DNA of 64,000 nt from Serratia sarumanii (GCF_029962605.1 NZ_CP124750.1:1550001-1614000); one strand, 5' to 3'; positions 1 through 10,654 are shown, counted from the stretch's first letter. The notes: generated by a model from the sequence alone, not told the origin. Made by a program: numbers and translations.

Positions 1-101
1 GCCCGGTGCGCGCGCTGGGCGATGAACCCGTTACCGCACCGCTGGTGCAGGTTGGCGCCGGGCACTTTGTCGCCCGCCACCCGATCGCCGGTGCTTTTTA
101 A
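1..101 (+). CDS. gsiA: Glutathione import ATP-binding protein GsiA, C-terminal fragment
   Basis: Only the last 32 codons are inside the window, read in the frame that begins at base 3 and stops with TAA at 99-101. The visible tail ends in ...[16 protein letters not shown] tail with a GHFVARH segment fits the C-terminus of GsiA-type dipeptide/glutathione ABC ATPases. The identification rests mainly on context: gsiB, gsiC and gsiD follow on the same strand, the E. coli gsiABCD order. GsiA is the double-domain cytoplasmic ATPase that would power the importer. The nucleotide-binding motifs lie outside the window and cannot be checked. Confidence 0.75.
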   Translation, partial: PVRALGDEPVTAPLVQVGAGHFVARHPIAGAF

Positions 102-124
102 AGACCTCAGGAGAGACAAGCGAC

Positions 125-1660
125 ATGAAGCACACATTCAAACGCAATGCGCTGTTGGCCGCCGTACTGCTGGCGGCGGGAACCGGCCCGGTCTGGGCGG
201 CGAAGGACGCGGTGATCGCCGTGGCCTCCAACTTCACCACCCTCGATCCTTACGACGCCAACGATACGCTGTCGCAGGCGGTGGCCAAGTCTTTCTATCA
301 GGGGCTGTTCGGCTTCGACAAGGACATGAAGCTGGTGAACGTGCTGGCGGACAGCTATGAGGTCAGCAAAGACGGCCTGACCTACACCGTCAAACTGCAC
401 CAGGGGATTAAATTCCACGACGGTACCGCGTTCAACGCCGAGGCGGTGAAGGTAAACCTCGATCGCGCCAGCAACCCGGACAGCCACCTCAAGCGCTACA
501 ACCTGTTCAAGATGATCGACAAAACCGAAGCGGTGGACGCCAATACGGTGAAGATCGTGCTGAAAGCGCCGTTCTCGGCGTTCGTCAACAACCTGGCGCA
601 CCCGGCGGCGGCGATCATCTCGCCGGCGGCGCTGAAGCAATACGGCAAGGAGATCGGTTTCCACCCGGTCGGCACCGGGCCGTATCAGTTCGTCACCTGG
701 AACCAGACCGATTTCGTCAAGGTGAAGAAGTTCGACGGCTACTGGCAGCCGGGGCTGCCGAAGCTCGACAGCATCACCTGGCGCCCGGTGGTGGATAACA
801 ACACCCGCGCGGCGATGCTGCAAACCGGCGAGGCGACCTTCGCCTTCCCGATCCCTTACGAGCAGGCCAAGGTGCTGGAAGGCAACGCCAAGCTGGACGT
901 GGTGGCCGCCCCGTCGATCCTGCAGCGTTACATCAGCATGAACGTCACTCAGAAGCCGTTCGACAACCCGAAGGTGCGCCAGGCGCTGAACTATGCCATC
1001 AACAAGGACGCGCTGATCAAAGTGGCGTTCGCCGGGTACGCGGTGCCGGCGGAAGGGCCGGTGCCGCCGGCCATTGACTTCGCCGCCCGCTATAAGCCGT
1101 GGCCGTACGATCCGGCCAAGGCGCGCGAGCTGCTGAAAGAGGCCGGCTACCCGAACGGCTTCACCACCACCCTGTGGTCTTCCCACAACCACAGCACCGC
1201 GCAGAAGGTGCTGCAGTTCACCCAGCAGCAGCTGGCGCAGGTGGGGGTAAAAGTGACGGTGACGGCGATGGATGCCGGGCAGCGCGCGGCGCAGGTGGAG
1301 AGCGTCGGGGTGAAAGACACCGGCGTGCGGCTGTTCTACACCGGCTGGTCGGCCTCGACCGGGGAAGCGGACTGGGCGCTGTCGCCGCTGTTCTCCACCC
1401 AGGCGGCGCCGCCGAAGCAGTTCAACACCGCGTTCTACAGCAACCCGCAGGTGGACAAGGATCTGACCGACGCGCTGGCGACCACCGATCGCGCCGAGAA
1501 GCAGAAACTGTATCAGGACGCGCAGGATCGCATCTGGGCCGATGCGCCCTGGATCTTCCTGGCGACCGAACGTCTGTTGTCGGCCAACAGCAAACAGCTG
1601 AGCGGTTTCTACGTGATGCCGGATACCTCGTTCAACTTTGATAACGCCGATCTGAAATAA
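125..1660 (+). CDS. gsiB: Glutathione-binding periplasmic protein GsiB
   Basis: 511 residues, against about 512 for E. coli GsiB, which it closely resembles along its whole length as I recall that sequence. It is the substrate-binding protein (SBP_bac_5 family) that captures glutathione in the periplasm for the GsiACD importer. A signal peptide is visible (basic MKHTFKR, then a hydrophobic stretch, cleavage likely after VWA at residue 25). Family stretches include [12 protein letters not shown] near the N-terminus, GTGPYQF, and [11 protein letters not shown]. The ATG follows an AGGAGAG Shine-Dalgarno, 23 bases after the gsiA stop. A GC-rich hairpin separates it from gsiC, which may keep this gene's message more abundant than that of the membrane genes. 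Confidence 0.93.
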   Translation: MKHTFKRNALLAAVLLAAGTGPVWAAKDAVIAVASNFTTLDPYDANDTLSQAVAKSFYQGLFGFDKDMKLVNVLADSYEVSKDGLTYTVKLHQGIKFHDGTAFNAEAVKVNLDRASNPDSHLKRYNLFKMIDKTEAVDANTVKIVLKAPFSAFVNNLAHPAAAIISPAALKQYGKEIGFHPVGTGPYQFVTWNQTDFVKVKKFDGYWQPGLPKLDSITWRPVVDNNTRAAMLQTGEATFAFPIPYEQAKVLEGNAKLDVVAAPSILQRYISMNVTQKPFDNPKVRQALNYAINKDALIKVAFAGYAVPAEGPVPPAIDFAARYKPWPYDPAKARELLKEAGYPNGFTTTLWSSHNHSTAQKVLQFTQQQLAQVGVKVTVTAMDAGQRAAQVESVGVKDTGVRLFYTGWSASTGEADWALSPLFSTQAAPPKQFNTAFYSNPQVDKDLTDALATTDRAEKQKLYQDAQDRIWADAPWIFLATERLLSANSKQLSGFYVMPDTSFNFDNADLK

Positions 1661-1669
1661 GGCGCCCAT

Positions 1670-1702
1670 CCCCGCCTGCGGCCAAGCGTCGGCGGGCGGG
1701 GG
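1670..1702 (+). repeat. Intercistronic GC-rich hairpin between gsiB and gsiC
   Basis: The 5' arm CCCCGCCTGCGGC (1670-1682) can pair with the 3' arm GTCGGCGGGCGGGG (about 1689-1702). No T-tract follows, so it is not a classical terminator. The same 13-mer begins the hairpin between mglB and mglA at 13051. By analogy with hairpins after other binding-protein genes (malE), it may protect the upstream mRNA from 3' exonucleases or attenuate downstream expression. That role is inference. Confidence 0.6.
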
Positions 1703-1712
1703 AAGGAATGAG

Positions 1713-2633
1713 ATGCTCAATTATTTTCTGAAACGACTGCTGGGCCTGATCCCGACGCTGCTGATCGTGGCGGTGCTGGTGTTCCTGTTTGTCCACCTGT
1801 TGCCGGGCGATCCGGCGCGGCTGGCGGCGGGGCCGGAGGCCGACGAGGCGGTGGTGCAGCTGGTGCGCAAGGATTTGGGGCTGGATCAGCCGCTGCCGCA
1901 GCAGTTCGCACACTTCTTCGTCAACGCGCTGCGGGGCGACTTCGGCATCTCGATGGTGTCCAAGCGCCCGGTGAGCGAAGAGATCGCCTCGCGCTTTATG
2001 CCGACCTTTTGGCTGACCGTCACCAGCATGCTGTGGGCGGTGGCGTTCGGCCTGGCGATCGGCGTGGTGTCGGCGGTGTGGCGCAACCGCTGGCCGGATC
2101 GCCTCGGCATGACGCTGGCGGTGTCGGGGATCTCGTTCCCGGCCTTTGCGCTAGGTATGCTGCTGATGCAGGTGTTCTCGGTCGAACTGGGGTGGCTACC
2201 GACGGTGGGCGCCGACAGCTGGCGACACTACATTCTGCCTTCGATCACCCTGGGGGCGGCGGTGGCAGCGGTGATGGCGCGTTTCACCCGCGCTTCGTTC
2301 GTCGAGGTGCTGCAGGAAGACTACATGCGCACCGCGCGCGCCAAGGGCGTGCGGGAAAGCGTGGTGGTGATGAAACACGGCCTGCGCAACGCGATGATCC
2401 CGGTGGTGACCATGATGGGGCTGCAGTTCGGCTTCCTGCTCGGCGGTTCGATCGTAGTGGAGAAGGTGTTCAACTGGCCGGGGTTGGGGCGGTTGCTGGT
2501 GGACTCGGTGGAGATGCGCGATTACCCGGTGATCCAGGCCGAGGTGCTGCTGTTCTCGCTGGAATTCATCCTGATCAACCTGCTGGTGGATATGCTGTAC
2601 GCGGCGATCAACCCGGCGATTCGTTATCAATGA
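1713..2633 (+). CDS. gsiC: Glutathione ABC transporter permease GsiC
   Basis: 306 residues, the usual GsiC length. It is an inner-membrane permease of the dipeptide/oligopeptide (DppB) family. The N-terminus starts with the typical [19 protein letters not shown] membrane segment, followed by the family motif HLLPGDPA and a GLDQPL loop. The EAA-type loop that contacts the ATPase is visible around residues 200-225 ([11 protein letters not shown] with GLRNAMIPV). Several further hydrophobic segments follow. It is preceded by a GGAAGGAATGAG ribosome-binding region and followed 9 bases later by gsiD, so the two permeases are surely co-transcribed. It would form the heterodimeric channel with GsiD. 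Confidence 0.93.
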   Translation: MLNYFLKRLLGLIPTLLIVAVLVFLFVHLLPGDPARLAAGPEADEAVVQLVRKDLGLDQPLPQQFAHFFVNALRGDFGISMVSKRPVSEEIASRFMPTFWLTVTSMLWAVAFGLAIGVVSAVWRNRWPDRLGMTLAVSGISFPAFALGMLLMQVFSVELGWLPTVGADSWRHYILPSITLGAAVAAVMARFTRASFVEVLQEDYMRTARAKGVRESVVVMKHGLRNAMIPVVTMMGLQFGFLLGGSIVVEKVFNWPGLGRLLVDSVEMRDYPVIQAEVLLFSLEFILINLLVDMLYAAINPAIRYQ

Positions 2634-2642
2634 GGACGCGGC

Positions 2643-3551
2643 ATGATTAAGCATTGGCGGCGCAACGCCGCACTGAAGGCGATGCCGCTTATCGATCCCA
2701 ATGCGGTACGCACGCCGTGGGGCGAGTTTTGGCGGCGTTTTCGCCGCCAGCGGGCGGCGCTGGTCGCCGGTCTGTTGGTGCTGCTGCTGATTGCGGCGGC
2801 GCTGCTGGCGCCTTATCTGGCACCGTTCGATGCGGAAAACTATTTCGATTACGATCGGCTGAACGAGGGGCCTTCGCTGATGCACTGGCTGGGCGTGGAT
2901 TCTCTCGGGCGCGATATCTTCAGCCGCATCCTGATGGGCACGCGCATTTCGCTGGCGGCCGGGGTGTTCTCGGTGCTGGCGGGCGGGGCGATCGGCACCC
3001 TGCTGGGGCTGCTGGCCGGCTACTATGAGGGCTGGTGGGATCGCCTCACCATGCGCGTCTGCGATGTGCTGTTCGCGTTTCCCGGTATTCTGCTGGCGAT
3101 CGGCGTGGTGGCGATCATGGGCAGCGGCATGGCCAACGTGATCGTCGCGGTGGCGATCTTCAGCATTCCGGCCTTCGCCCGCCTGGTGCGCGGCAATACG
3201 CTGGTGCTGAAGCACCTGACCTATATCGAATCGGCGCGCAGCATCGGCGCCTCGGACTGGACCATCATCCTGCGGCACATTCTGCCGGGCACTCTGTCTT
3301 CGATCGTGGTCTATTTTACCCTGCGCATCGGCACCTCGATCATCACCGCCGCCAGCCTGTCGTTTCTGGGCCTGGGCGCCCAGCCGCCGACGCCGGAGTG
3401 GGGGGCGATGCTCAACGAGGCGCGCGCCGATATGGTGATCGCGCCGCACGTGGCGATCTTCCCCAGTCTGGCGATATTCATCACCGTGCTGGCGTTCAAC
3501 CTGTTGGGCGACGGACTGCGCGACGCGCTCGATCCTAAGCTGAAGGGATGA
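2643..3551 (+). CDS. gsiD: Glutathione ABC transporter permease GsiD
   Basis: 302 residues, one shorter than E. coli GsiD as I recall it. It is a DppC-family permease and the partner of GsiC in the inner membrane. After a cytoplasmic N-terminal tail there is a long hydrophobic segment ([20 protein letters not shown]) followed by the family stretch [13 protein letters not shown]. The EAA loop occurs near residues 190-215 ([14 protein letters not shown], then RHILPGT). The protein ends in the DppC-type motif [17 protein letters not shown]. It closes the gsi operon. No strong terminator is seen before the ccdAB promoter region. Confidence 0.93.
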   Translation: MIKHWRRNAALKAMPLIDPNAVRTPWGEFWRRFRRQRAALVAGLLVLLLIAAALLAPYLAPFDAENYFDYDRLNEGPSLMHWLGVDSLGRDIFSRILMGTRISLAAGVFSVLAGGAIGTLLGLLAGYYEGWWDRLTMRVCDVLFAFPGILLAIGVVAIMGSGMANVIVAVAIFSIPAFARLVRGNTLVLKHLTYIESARSIGASDWTIILRHILPGTLSSIVVYFTLRIGTSIITAASLSFLGLGAQPPTPEWGAMLNEARADMVIAPHVAIFPSLAIFITVLAFNLLGDGLRDALDPKLKG

Positions 3552-3571
3552 TGCTTTAACGTATGGCGCAT

Positions 3572-3589
3572 ATTTGAACGGGCTCAAAT
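3572..3589. promoter_or_regulatory. Inverted repeat upstream of ccdAB (possible operator)
   Basis: ATTTGA (3572-3577) and TCAAAT (3584-3589) form a perfect 6-bp inverted repeat about 70 bases before the ccdA start, inside the 106-bp gsiD-ccdA gap. CcdA/CcdAB complexes of other systems repress their own promoter through such palindromes, so this is a candidate operator. The sequence alone does not prove it. Confidence 0.3.
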
Positions 3590-3657
3590 GACGTCTCAAT
3601 GCTACTATCGTTCAATAAACCGTGTTGTTTGCACGAAAATGAGTGAGAGAGGTGCCG

Positions 3658-3894
3658 ATGCCAGTAAAACAACGAACGACGCAAAGTGTGACCATGACGG
3701 TGGAACGCAGTTTGTTGAGCCGTGCGCGTGAGGCGGGGATTAATCTCAGCGCGACGCTAACTGCTGCTTTAGATGCTGAGTTACGTCAGCATGAGAGGAT
3801 AAAATGGCAGGAAGAAAACCGAGAGGCGCTTGAAGCGCTTAACCGATTTAATGATGAGCATGGTTGCTTTAGCGACGAATACAGGACGTTTTAG
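3658..3894 (+). CDS. ccdA: CcdA-type antitoxin
   Basis: 78 residues from the ATG at 3658, which has a GAGAGAGG Shine-Dalgarno at ideal spacing. An upstream in-frame GTG at 3643 would add five residues but is less likely. The N-terminal half (TQSVTMTVERSLLSRAREAGINLSA) is the CcdA ribbon-helix-helix DNA-binding region. The C-terminal half is acidic and ends in the family pattern WQEENREALEALNRFNDEHG..SDEYR, the part that wraps around and neutralises CcdB. It overlaps nothing, and ccdB starts two bases after its stop, as expected for a toxin-antitoxin operon with the antitoxin first. The labile antitoxin would also repress the operon. Confidence 0.92.
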   Translation: MPVKQRTTQSVTMTVERSLLSRAREAGINLSATLTAALDAELRQHERIKWQEENREALEALNRFNDEHGCFSDEYRTF

Positions 3895-3896
3895 CG

Positions 3897-4211
3897 ATGC
3901 AATTTACGGTGTATGCGAATAGGGGGAACAGCGCGGTTTATCCCCTGCTGCTTGATGTGACGAGCGATATCATTGGGCAATTAAATCGTCGAGTTGTGAT
4001 CCCTTTGTTGCCCGTTGAAAAATACCCTGGGAGTACGCGACCGGAACGCTTGATCCCGTTGATCAGATTGATTGATGACAACGAGTACGCCGTGATGACA
4101 TATGAAATGGCCAGCATCCCGGTTCGGGCTTTGGGGGCCGAGTTTTGTGATGTTTCCCAGTATCGGACCAGGATAAAAGCCGCCATCGACTTTCTTCTTG
4201 ACGGTATTTGA
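3897..4211 (+). CDS. ccdB: CcdB-type gyrase-poisoning toxin
   Basis: 104 residues, the CcdB size. The start MQFTVYAN, the stretch LLDVTSDIIGQLNRRVVIPLLP and the middle MTYEMASIPVRALG match the CcdB fold. CcdB poisons DNA gyrase by binding GyrA. In plasmid F CcdB the last residues Trp-Gly-Ile are critical. Here the end is LLDGI, so Gly-Ile is kept but the Trp position is Asp. Other chromosomal members also lack that Trp, so activity cannot be judged from this alone. The reading frame is intact and starts two bases after the ccdA stop. A terminator follows directly. Confidence 0.9.
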   Translation: MQFTVYANRGNSAVYPLLLDVTSDIIGQLNRRVVIPLLPVEKYPGSTRPERLIPLIRLIDDNEYAVMTYEMASIPVRALGAEFCDVSQYRTRIKAAIDFLLDGI

Positions 4212-4214
4212 AGA

Positions 4215-4249
4215 AATCCGGGCGCTTTAATAACCGCCCGGATTTTTTT
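4215..4249. terminator. Bidirectional terminator between ccdB and frmB
   Basis: AATCCGGGCG (4215-4224) pairs perfectly with CGCCCGGATT (4235-4244), followed by a T-run to 4249. The gene pair is convergent. The A-rich 5' flank gives a weaker T-tract on the minus strand, so it can serve both ccdAB and the frmB transcript. Confidence 0.85.
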
Positions 4250-4250
4250 A

Positions 4251-5093
4251 TCAGCGGAACAGGTGCTCGGCGTGGAAGCGCAGGTGATCTTCCACGAAGG
4301 TGGCGATGGTGAAGTAGCTGTGATCGTACCCCGGCTGAATGCGCAGCGTCAGCGGCCAGTCGCGCTGGCGCGCCAATTCGGCCAGCCGCGCCGGCTGCAG
4401 CTGATCGGCCAGGAACTGGTCGTCGTCGCCCTGGTCGATAAGGACCGGCATTTTTTCCGCGCCGCTGGCCAGCAGATGGCAGCTGTCGTACTGCAGCCAC
4501 TGGCTTTCGTCGCTGCCCAGATAGGCGGTGAACGCCTTGCGGCCCCACGGCACCTGGCACGGGTTAACGATCGGCGCGAACGCCGATACCGAGCGGAAGC
4601 GCTGCGGATTGCGAAACGCCATTATCAGCGCGCCGTGGCCGCCCATCGAGTGGCCGAAGATCGACTGACGATCGCTGACGCTGAAGTGCTGTTCGATCAG
4701 CGCCGGCAGTTCGGCGCTGATGTAGTCGTACATGCGGAAGTGGCGATCCCACGGCGCCTGGGTGGCGTTCAGGTAGAACCCGGCGCCCTGGCCCAGATCG
4801 TAGCCTTCGTCGTTCGGCACTTCGTCGCCACGCGGGCTGGTGTCCGGCATCACCAGCACCAGGCCCAGCTCGGCGGCGATGCGCTGCGCGCCGGCTTTCA
4901 ACGTGAAGTTCTCGTCGTTGCAGGTCAGCCCCGACAGCCAGTACAGCACCGGCGGCGGGTTGTCATCGCGCGGCGGCGGCAGGTAGATGCTGAATGTCAT
5001 GTTGCAATTCAGGCTCTGCGCCGCGTGGCGATAGCGCTGCTGCCAGCCGCCGAACATGCGGTGCTCTTCGAGAAGTTCCAATGACAACGTCAT
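4251..5093 (-). CDS. frmB: S-formylglutathione hydrolase (FrmB/YeiG type)
   Basis: 280 residues, near the 278 of E. coli YeiG/FrmB. It is an esterase D family serine hydrolase. It splits S-formylglutathione into formate and glutathione, the second step of glutathione-dependent formaldehyde detoxification in the cytoplasm. The nucleophile elbow GHSMGGHGA is visible (Ser149), with the later acid and base regions DQGDDDQF and GYDHSYF. It lies 14 bases downstream of frmA on the same strand, so the two form one transcript. E. coli carries a yeiG copy at this same chromosomal neighbourhood (beside folE), so the label yeiG would also be fair. Confidence 0.9.
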   Translation of the reverse strand: MTLSLELLEEHRMFGGWQQRYRHAAQSLNCNMTFSIYLPPPRDDNPPPVLYWLSGLTCNDENFTLKAGAQRIAAELGLVLVMPDTSPRGDEVPNDEGYDLGQGAGFYLNATQAPWDRHFRMYDYISAELPALIEQHFSVSDRQSIFGHSMGGHGALIMAFRNPQRFRSVSAFAPIVNPCQVPWGRKAFTAYLGSDESQWLQYDSCHLLASGAEKMPVLIDQGDDDQFLADQLQPARLAELARQRDWPLTLRIQPGYDHSYFTIATFVEDHLRFHAEHLFR

Positions 5094-5107
5094 CTCTGCC
5101 TCCTGGC

Positions 5108-6262
<1,155 letters not shown>

Positions 6263-7183
6263 TCAGGCGATATCGACAACGTCTGATAAATCGTTGGGGG
6301 TGCTTTCATCAACAGCGGCGGTTTCCGTCTGTTCAATAATCAACTCTTTCAGCGCGCGCACGTTCGGGCCGAACGCGTCGCGGCGCCACAGCAGCCAGGT
6401 GGCGGTGTCGGCCACGTCCGGCGGCAGGGGGTGAACCCGGACCCGCTCATGACCCGGCAGCAGGCTCAGCACCGAATGCGGGATCATCGCCAGCCCGGCG
6501 CCGCTGGCGACGCAGGCCAGCATGGCGTGATAGGACTGGATCTCCATAATTTGCCCCGGCCGTGCGCCTTCGCGCTTGAACCAGGCCTCCAGCCGCAGGC
6601 GGTAGGAGCAGCTGGCGCGAAAGGCGAACAGCGTCTCGCCATTGGCGTCTTTGGCGCTGTGGATCGGCGCGTGATCGAGACAGGAGATCACCACCATATG
6701 TTCAGGATAGGCGATGCAGCCGTTCAGCTCGTCATAGGGTACCGGGCCGTCGACCAGCGCCGCGGCCAGCGTGCCGGCGCGCACCCGATCGGCGATTTCG
6801 CCGGAGGTGCCGGTGGTCAGCGACAGCGAAACCTGCGAGAAGCGCTGGTGGTAAGCCGCCAGCAGCGAGGGCAGGCGGGTAGCGGCGGTGCTCTCCATCG
6901 AGCCGAGGGCGAAGTTGCCCGCCGGTTCGCCGGCGTGGGTGATGCTCATCGCCTCGTCGCTCAGCGCCAGGATGCGGTTGGCGTAGCACAGAAAGTTATG
7001 GCCCATCGGCGACAGGCGCAGGCGCTGTTTTTCGCGGATAAACAGATCGGCGCCCAGCTCCTGTTCGAGCTGGCGCAGTCGGGTGGTCAGATTCGACGGC
7101 ACGCGGTGCAACTGCTCGGCGGCGCGGGCGACCGAGCCGGTTTCCGCTACGCAGCAGAACATGCGAAGCTGGGTCAGATCCAT
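6263..7183 (-). CDS. LysR-family transcriptional regulator
   Basis: 306 residues with the LysR plan. The N-terminal winged helix-turn-helix covers residues 1-60 (LTQLRMFCCVAETGSVARAAEQLHRVPSNLTTRLRQLE). An effector-binding domain of two lobes runs from about 90 to 290. It resembles the PtrR/YneJ-like branch, but I cannot name an orthologue with certainty. It lies upstream of frmA-frmB on the same strand with only 27 bases between, and divergently from an MFS gene across a roughly 100-bp gap. Either could be its target. The substrate or inducer is unknown. The C-terminal tail after residue 290 is acidic. Confidence 0.88.
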   Translation of the reverse strand: MDLTQLRMFCCVAETGSVARAAEQLHRVPSNLTTRLRQLEQELGADLFIREKQRLRLSPMGHNFLCYANRILALSDEAMSITHAGEPAGNFALGSMESTAATRLPSLLAAYHQRFSQVSLSLTTGTSGEIADRVRAGTLAAALVDGPVPYDELNGCIAYPEHMVVISCLDHAPIHSAKDANGETLFAFRASCSYRLRLEAWFKREGARPGQIMEIQSYHAMLACVASGAGLAMIPHSVLSLLPGHERVRVHPLPPDVADTATWLLWRRDAFGPNVRALKELIIEQTETAAVDESTPNDLSDVVDIA

Positions 7184-7288
7184 AATATTCTCGTTTCGTG
7201 ATGAACTTGATTAGTATTATTCAGTTTTTGTGAGTTTAATACTGCGGCATGATACTGGCAACTTTCTTTTAACCTTTTGGATGCCGAT

Positions 7289-8446
7289 ATGGCTTTACGT
7301 ATTGCCTTGAGCGGTTTTGCCGCGCTGATCGTTGCGATGGGCATTGGCCGCTTCGCTTTCACCCCCCAGGTGCCGCTGATGATCGCGGAACACCAGTTCA
7401 CACTGACCGGCGCCGGGCTGGTGGCGGCGATCAACTATTTGGGCTACCTGTGCGGCGCCTACGACGCGATGCGCGCCACGCGCCACGTCGAGCGGCGCCT
7501 GTGGCTTGGCGTGTGGGGCGCGGTGGCGCTGACGCTGCTGTCGGCGCTGGCGCAGGATGAATGGACGCACGGCGCGCTGCGCTTCGTCATCGGCTGGGCC
7601 AGCGGCTGGGCGATGGTGCTGGTGGCGGCCTGGACCAATGAGCGGTTGGCGCACTACGGCCGGCCGGCGCTGAGCGCGGCGGTGTTCGCCGGGCCGGGCG
7701 CCGGTATCTTCCTCAGCGGCATGCTGGCGGTGGGCATCAACACGCTGGGGCTGACGGCGGCGCAGGCCTGGCTGGTGTATGGCGTGCCGGCGCTGGCGTT
7801 GGTGGGGGCGATTAGCGCCTTTCTGCCGCGCAGCGGCGAGCTGCATCGCCCGGACGTGGCCCCGGAACCGCTGCTGCTGACGCCGGCGCTCAAACGCCTG
7901 GTGTGGAGCTACAGCCTGGCCGGGTTCGGCTACATCCTGCCGGCGACGTTCTTGTCGCAGATGGCGGCGGCGCGTTTTCCCGGCAGCCTGTTCGCGCAGT
8001 TCGTCTGGCCGGTGTTCGGCGGCGCGGCGGTGCTGGGGATCGTTATCGGCATTTTGACCCGCCATCGGCTGACCACCCAGAGCCGGCTGGCGATCACGCT
8101 GTGGATACAGGCGCTGGGCGTGCTGAGCGCCGAAGTGGTGCCGGGCGTGGCCGGCCTGGCGCTCGGGGCGTTGCTGACCGGCGGCGGCTTCCTCTGCGTG
8201 GTGCAGCTCGCCCTTCAGCACGGCCGTGAACTGGCGTCGCGCCATGCGCGCTACATGGCCGGGTTGCTGACCACCGGTTATGCGATCGGCCAACTGGTCG
8301 GGCCGATGCTGTCGGCGCTGTCGACCGCCTTGACCCATCGACTGGAGCCGGCGCTGTACGTGGCGGTGGCGGCGCTGTTGGTGGCCGGTGCGCTGGTGGT
8401 GAATACCCCGGCGCGGCGGTTGGCGCAAAAAACGGCGATGCGGTGA
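7289..8446 (+). CDS. YbfB/YjiJ-family MFS transporter
   Basis: 385 residues from the ATG at 7289. A TTG at 7277 could add four residues. The N-terminal ALSGFAALIVAMGIGRFAFTPQVPLMI is the hallmark of the YbfB/YjiJ MFS subfamily, and about twelve hydrophobic segments follow. A conserved G-rich GWASGWAMVLVAAW segment and the closing LLTTGYAIGQLVGPMLSAL stretch also fit. The substrate is unknown. It is divergent from the LysR gene, which makes that regulator a reasonable controller. No signature of a particular drug or metabolite is visible. Confidence 0.85.
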   Translation: MALRIALSGFAALIVAMGIGRFAFTPQVPLMIAEHQFTLTGAGLVAAINYLGYLCGAYDAMRATRHVERRLWLGVWGAVALTLLSALAQDEWTHGALRFVIGWASGWAMVLVAAWTNERLAHYGRPALSAAVFAGPGAGIFLSGMLAVGINTLGLTAAQAWLVYGVPALALVGAISAFLPRSGELHRPDVAPEPLLLTPALKRLVWSYSLAGFGYILPATFLSQMAAARFPGSLFAQFVWPVFGGAAVLGIVIGILTRHRLTTQSRLAITLWIQALGVLSAEVVPGVAGLALGALLTGGGFLCVVQLALQHGRELASRHARYMAGLLTTGYAIGQLVGPMLSALSTALTHRLEPALYVAVAALLVAGALVVNTPARRLAQKTAMR

Positions 8447-8690
8447 TTGAAATCCATACAAAAAGCGTGGAATCCCGCAGCCGGCCTGATTGTGCTAAAT
8501 GCGAATATTTCACCTGCGGATGAAGCACAATCACTGGATAATCGCCGCGCTCTCATCTACAGTGGGGGCAAAATCTTGACCGGGTTCACGTTATCCACCA
8601 CGAAAACTCTGCCGTCACGAGAGCAAGCAATTCGCTGGCCGCACGCCCTACCAGGCCGCCGGCGGGTTCCGTCCGCAGGAGAACAAATAC
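8447..8690. other. Intergenic region before folE
   Basis: 244 bases between the MFS gene and folE. A GCAGGAGAAC ribosome-binding site lies at its right end. Short ORFs here overlap the MFS gene end and have no coding features. I see no convincing operator; the folE promoter presumably lies here. Confidence 0.4.
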
Positions 8691-9356
8691 ATGACATCAT
8701 TAAGTAAAGAAGCCGCGCTGGTGCATGCGGCGCTGGAAGAGCGTGGTCTGGAGACGCCGCTGCGCGGGGAAGTGCTGGATCGCGAAACGCGCAAGCGCCG
8801 CATCAAAGAGCACATGACCGAAATCATGCAGCTGCTGAACCTCGATCTGTCCGATGACAGCCTGGCGGAGACGCCACATCGCATCGCCAAAATGTATGTC
8901 GACGAGATCTTCTCCGGGCTGGACTACGCCAACTTCCCGAAAATCACCGTTATCGAGAACAAGATGAAGGTGGATGAGATGGTGACGGTGCGCGATATCA
9001 CGCTGACCAGCACCTGCGAACACCACTTCGTGACCATCGACGGCAAGGCCACCGTGGCCTATATCCCGAAAGACTCGGTGATCGGCCTGTCGAAGATCAA
9101 CCGCATCGTGCAGTTCTTCTCCCAGCGTCCGCAGGTGCAAGAGCGCCTGACCCAGCAGATCCTGGTGGCGCTGCAGACCCTGCTCGGCACCAATAACGTG
9201 GCGGTATCGATCGATGCGGTCCATTATTGTGTCAAGGCGCGCGGCATCCGCGACGCGACCAGCGCCACCACCACCACTTCGTTGGGGGGGCTGTTCAAGT
9301 CCAGCCAGAATACCCGCCAGGAGTTCCTGCGCGCGGTGCGTCATCACCAGGGGTGA
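8691..9356 (+). CDS. folE: GTP cyclohydrolase I FolE
   Basis: 221 residues, about the E. coli FolE length. It catalyses the first step of tetrahydrofolate synthesis, converting GTP to 7,8-dihydroneopterin triphosphate. The N-terminus [21 protein letters not shown] is nearly that of E. coli. Zinc and active-site residues are visible in [14 protein letters not shown] and in [10 protein letters not shown]. The motif [23 protein letters not shown] is also present. It is preceded by a good Shine-Dalgarno and followed by a terminator. The neighbours yeiB and galS keep the E. coli order. Confidence 0.97.
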   Translation: MTSLSKEAALVHAALEERGLETPLRGEVLDRETRKRRIKEHMTEIMQLLNLDLSDDSLAETPHRIAKMYVDEIFSGLDYANFPKITVIENKMKVDEMVTVRDITLTSTCEHHFVTIDGKATVAYIPKDSVIGLSKINRIVQFFSQRPQVQERLTQQILVALQTLLGTNNVAVSIDAVHYCVKARGIRDATSATTTTSLGGLFKSSQNTRQEFLRAVRHHQG

Positions 9357-9388
9357 TGGCGTTGCGGGGCGACCCGCACGACGACAAC

Positions 9389-9410
9389 AGGCGCCTGCGG
9401 GCGCCTTTTT
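9389..9410 (+). terminator. Rho-independent terminator after folE
   Basis: AGGCGCC (9389-9395), loop TGCG, GGCGCCT (9400-9406), then a T-run to 9410. It lies 33 bases after the folE stop. Confidence 0.8.
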
Positions 9411-9435
9411 CATGAGCGGAAGACAGCGATAAAAA

Positions 9436-10608
9436 ATGAACAGTCATCCTCTGCCGCGCATCGCCACGCTGGACTGCGTGCGCGGCATCGCCATCCTCGG
9501 CATTTTATTGCTGAACATCAGCGCCTTCGGCTTGCCGAAGGCCGCCTACCTCAACCCGGCCTATTTGGGCATGCCGTCATCGCGCGACGCCTGGACCTGG
9601 GCGCTGCTCGATCTGTTCGCCCAGGCCAAGTTCCTGGCGATGTTCGCGCTGCTGTTCGGCGCCGGGCTGCAAATGCTGCTGCGGCGCGGCAAAAGCTGGA
9701 TCCGCGCGCGGCTGTCGTGGCTGCTGCTGTTCGGCCTTGCGCACGCCATCTTCCTGTGGGACGGCGACATTCTGCTGGCCTACGGGCTGATCGGCCTGGT
9801 GTGCTGGCGCATGATCCGCGAAGCCAAAGAAACCTTCCAACTGCTGAAAACCGGCGTGGTGCTGTATTTGATCGGCGTGGCGGTGCTGCTTTTGCTCGGC
9901 TTCGTCTCGCACGGTGAGCCGGGCAGCTTCTGGCAGCCGGGCGCGGCGGAGCTGCAGTACGAGAAGTTCTGGAAGCTGCAGGGCGGTTTCGAAGCCTGGC
10001 GCAGCCGCGCCGATCTGCTCTCGTCCAGCCTGCTGGCCATCGGCGCGCAGTATGGCTGGGAGCTGGCGGGGCTGATGCTGTTCGGCGCCGGGCTGATGCG
10101 CAGCGGCTGGCTGCGCGGCAGTTATTCCTCCGGTTATTATTTGCGGCAGGCGGCGTGGCTGCTGCCGCTTTCGGTGCTGATCCAGCTGCCGGCGGTGGCG
10201 CTGCAATGGCAGGTGCATTGGGACTATCGCTGGAGCGGTTTCCTGCTGCAGGTGCCGCGCGAGCTGGGCGCCCCGCTGCAGGCGATGGGCTATCTGGCGC
10301 TGTGTTACGGTTTCTGGCCCGCGCTGTCGCGCATGCGCATCGCCCACTGGCTGACCCTGGTGGGGCGCATGGCGTTGAGCAACTACCTGCTGCAAACGCT
10401 GATCTGCACCACGATGTTTTATCGCTTTGGCCTCTATGAGCAGTTCGACCGGCTGCAGCTGTTGGCGTTCGTGCCGCTGGTCTGGCTGGCCAACCTGGCG
10501 TTTTCCGCACTGTGGCTGCGTTACTTCGAACAGGGACCGATGGAATGGCTGTGGCGCAGGCTGACGCAGCTGGCCGCCGGCGAAGCGGAACCCAAAACGC
10601 GGAAGTGA
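9436..10608 (+). CDS. yeiB: DUF418 family inner-membrane protein YeiB
   Basis: 390 residues. The N-terminus RIATLDCVRGIAILGILLLNISAFGLPKAAY is the conserved start of the DUF418/DUF405 (YeiB) family. About nine to ten hydrophobic segments follow, and the C-terminal TLVGRMALSNYLLQTLICTTMFY region is the DUF418 signature. Its molecular function is not established; the family is related to membrane acyltransferases, so that role is a guess. As in E. coli it lies between folE and galS. A terminator between folE and yeiB suggests that it has its own promoter or depends on read-through. Confidence 0.88.
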   Translation: MNSHPLPRIATLDCVRGIAILGILLLNISAFGLPKAAYLNPAYLGMPSSRDAWTWALLDLFAQAKFLAMFALLFGAGLQMLLRRGKSWIRARLSWLLLFGLAHAIFLWDGDILLAYGLIGLVCWRMIREAKETFQLLKTGVVLYLIGVAVLLLLGFVSHGEPGSFWQPGAAELQYEKFWKLQGGFEAWRSRADLLSSSLLAIGAQYGWELAGLMLFGAGLMRSGWLRGSYSSGYYLRQAAWLLPLSVLIQLPAVALQWQVHWDYRWSGFLLQVPRELGAPLQAMGYLALCYGFWPALSRMRIAHWLTLVGRMALSNYLLQTLICTTMFYRFGLYEQFDRLQLLAFVPLVWLANLAFSALWLRYFEQGPMEWLWRRLTQLAAGEAEPKTRK

Positions 10609-10636
10609 GCGCCCGCCGGCAGGTTAAAAAAATGTA

Positions 10637-10650
10637 TGTAAACGTTTTCT
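10637..10650 (+). promoter_or_regulatory. GalR/GalS operator upstream of galS
   Basis: TGTAAACGTTTTCT matches the GalR/GalS half-palindrome pattern centred on CG. It lies 87 bases before the galS start and just upstream of a CRP site. The same arrangement occurs before mglB. It predicts autoregulation of galS, as in E. coli. Confidence 0.75.
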
Positions 10651-10654
10651 TTCC

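Noticed and set aside
107..1720. 537-codon open frame on the minus strand across gsiB
   Set aside because: It is antisense to a well-recognised gene, is rich in Arg/His/Val as expected for a shadow frame of GC-rich coding DNA, and has no domain.
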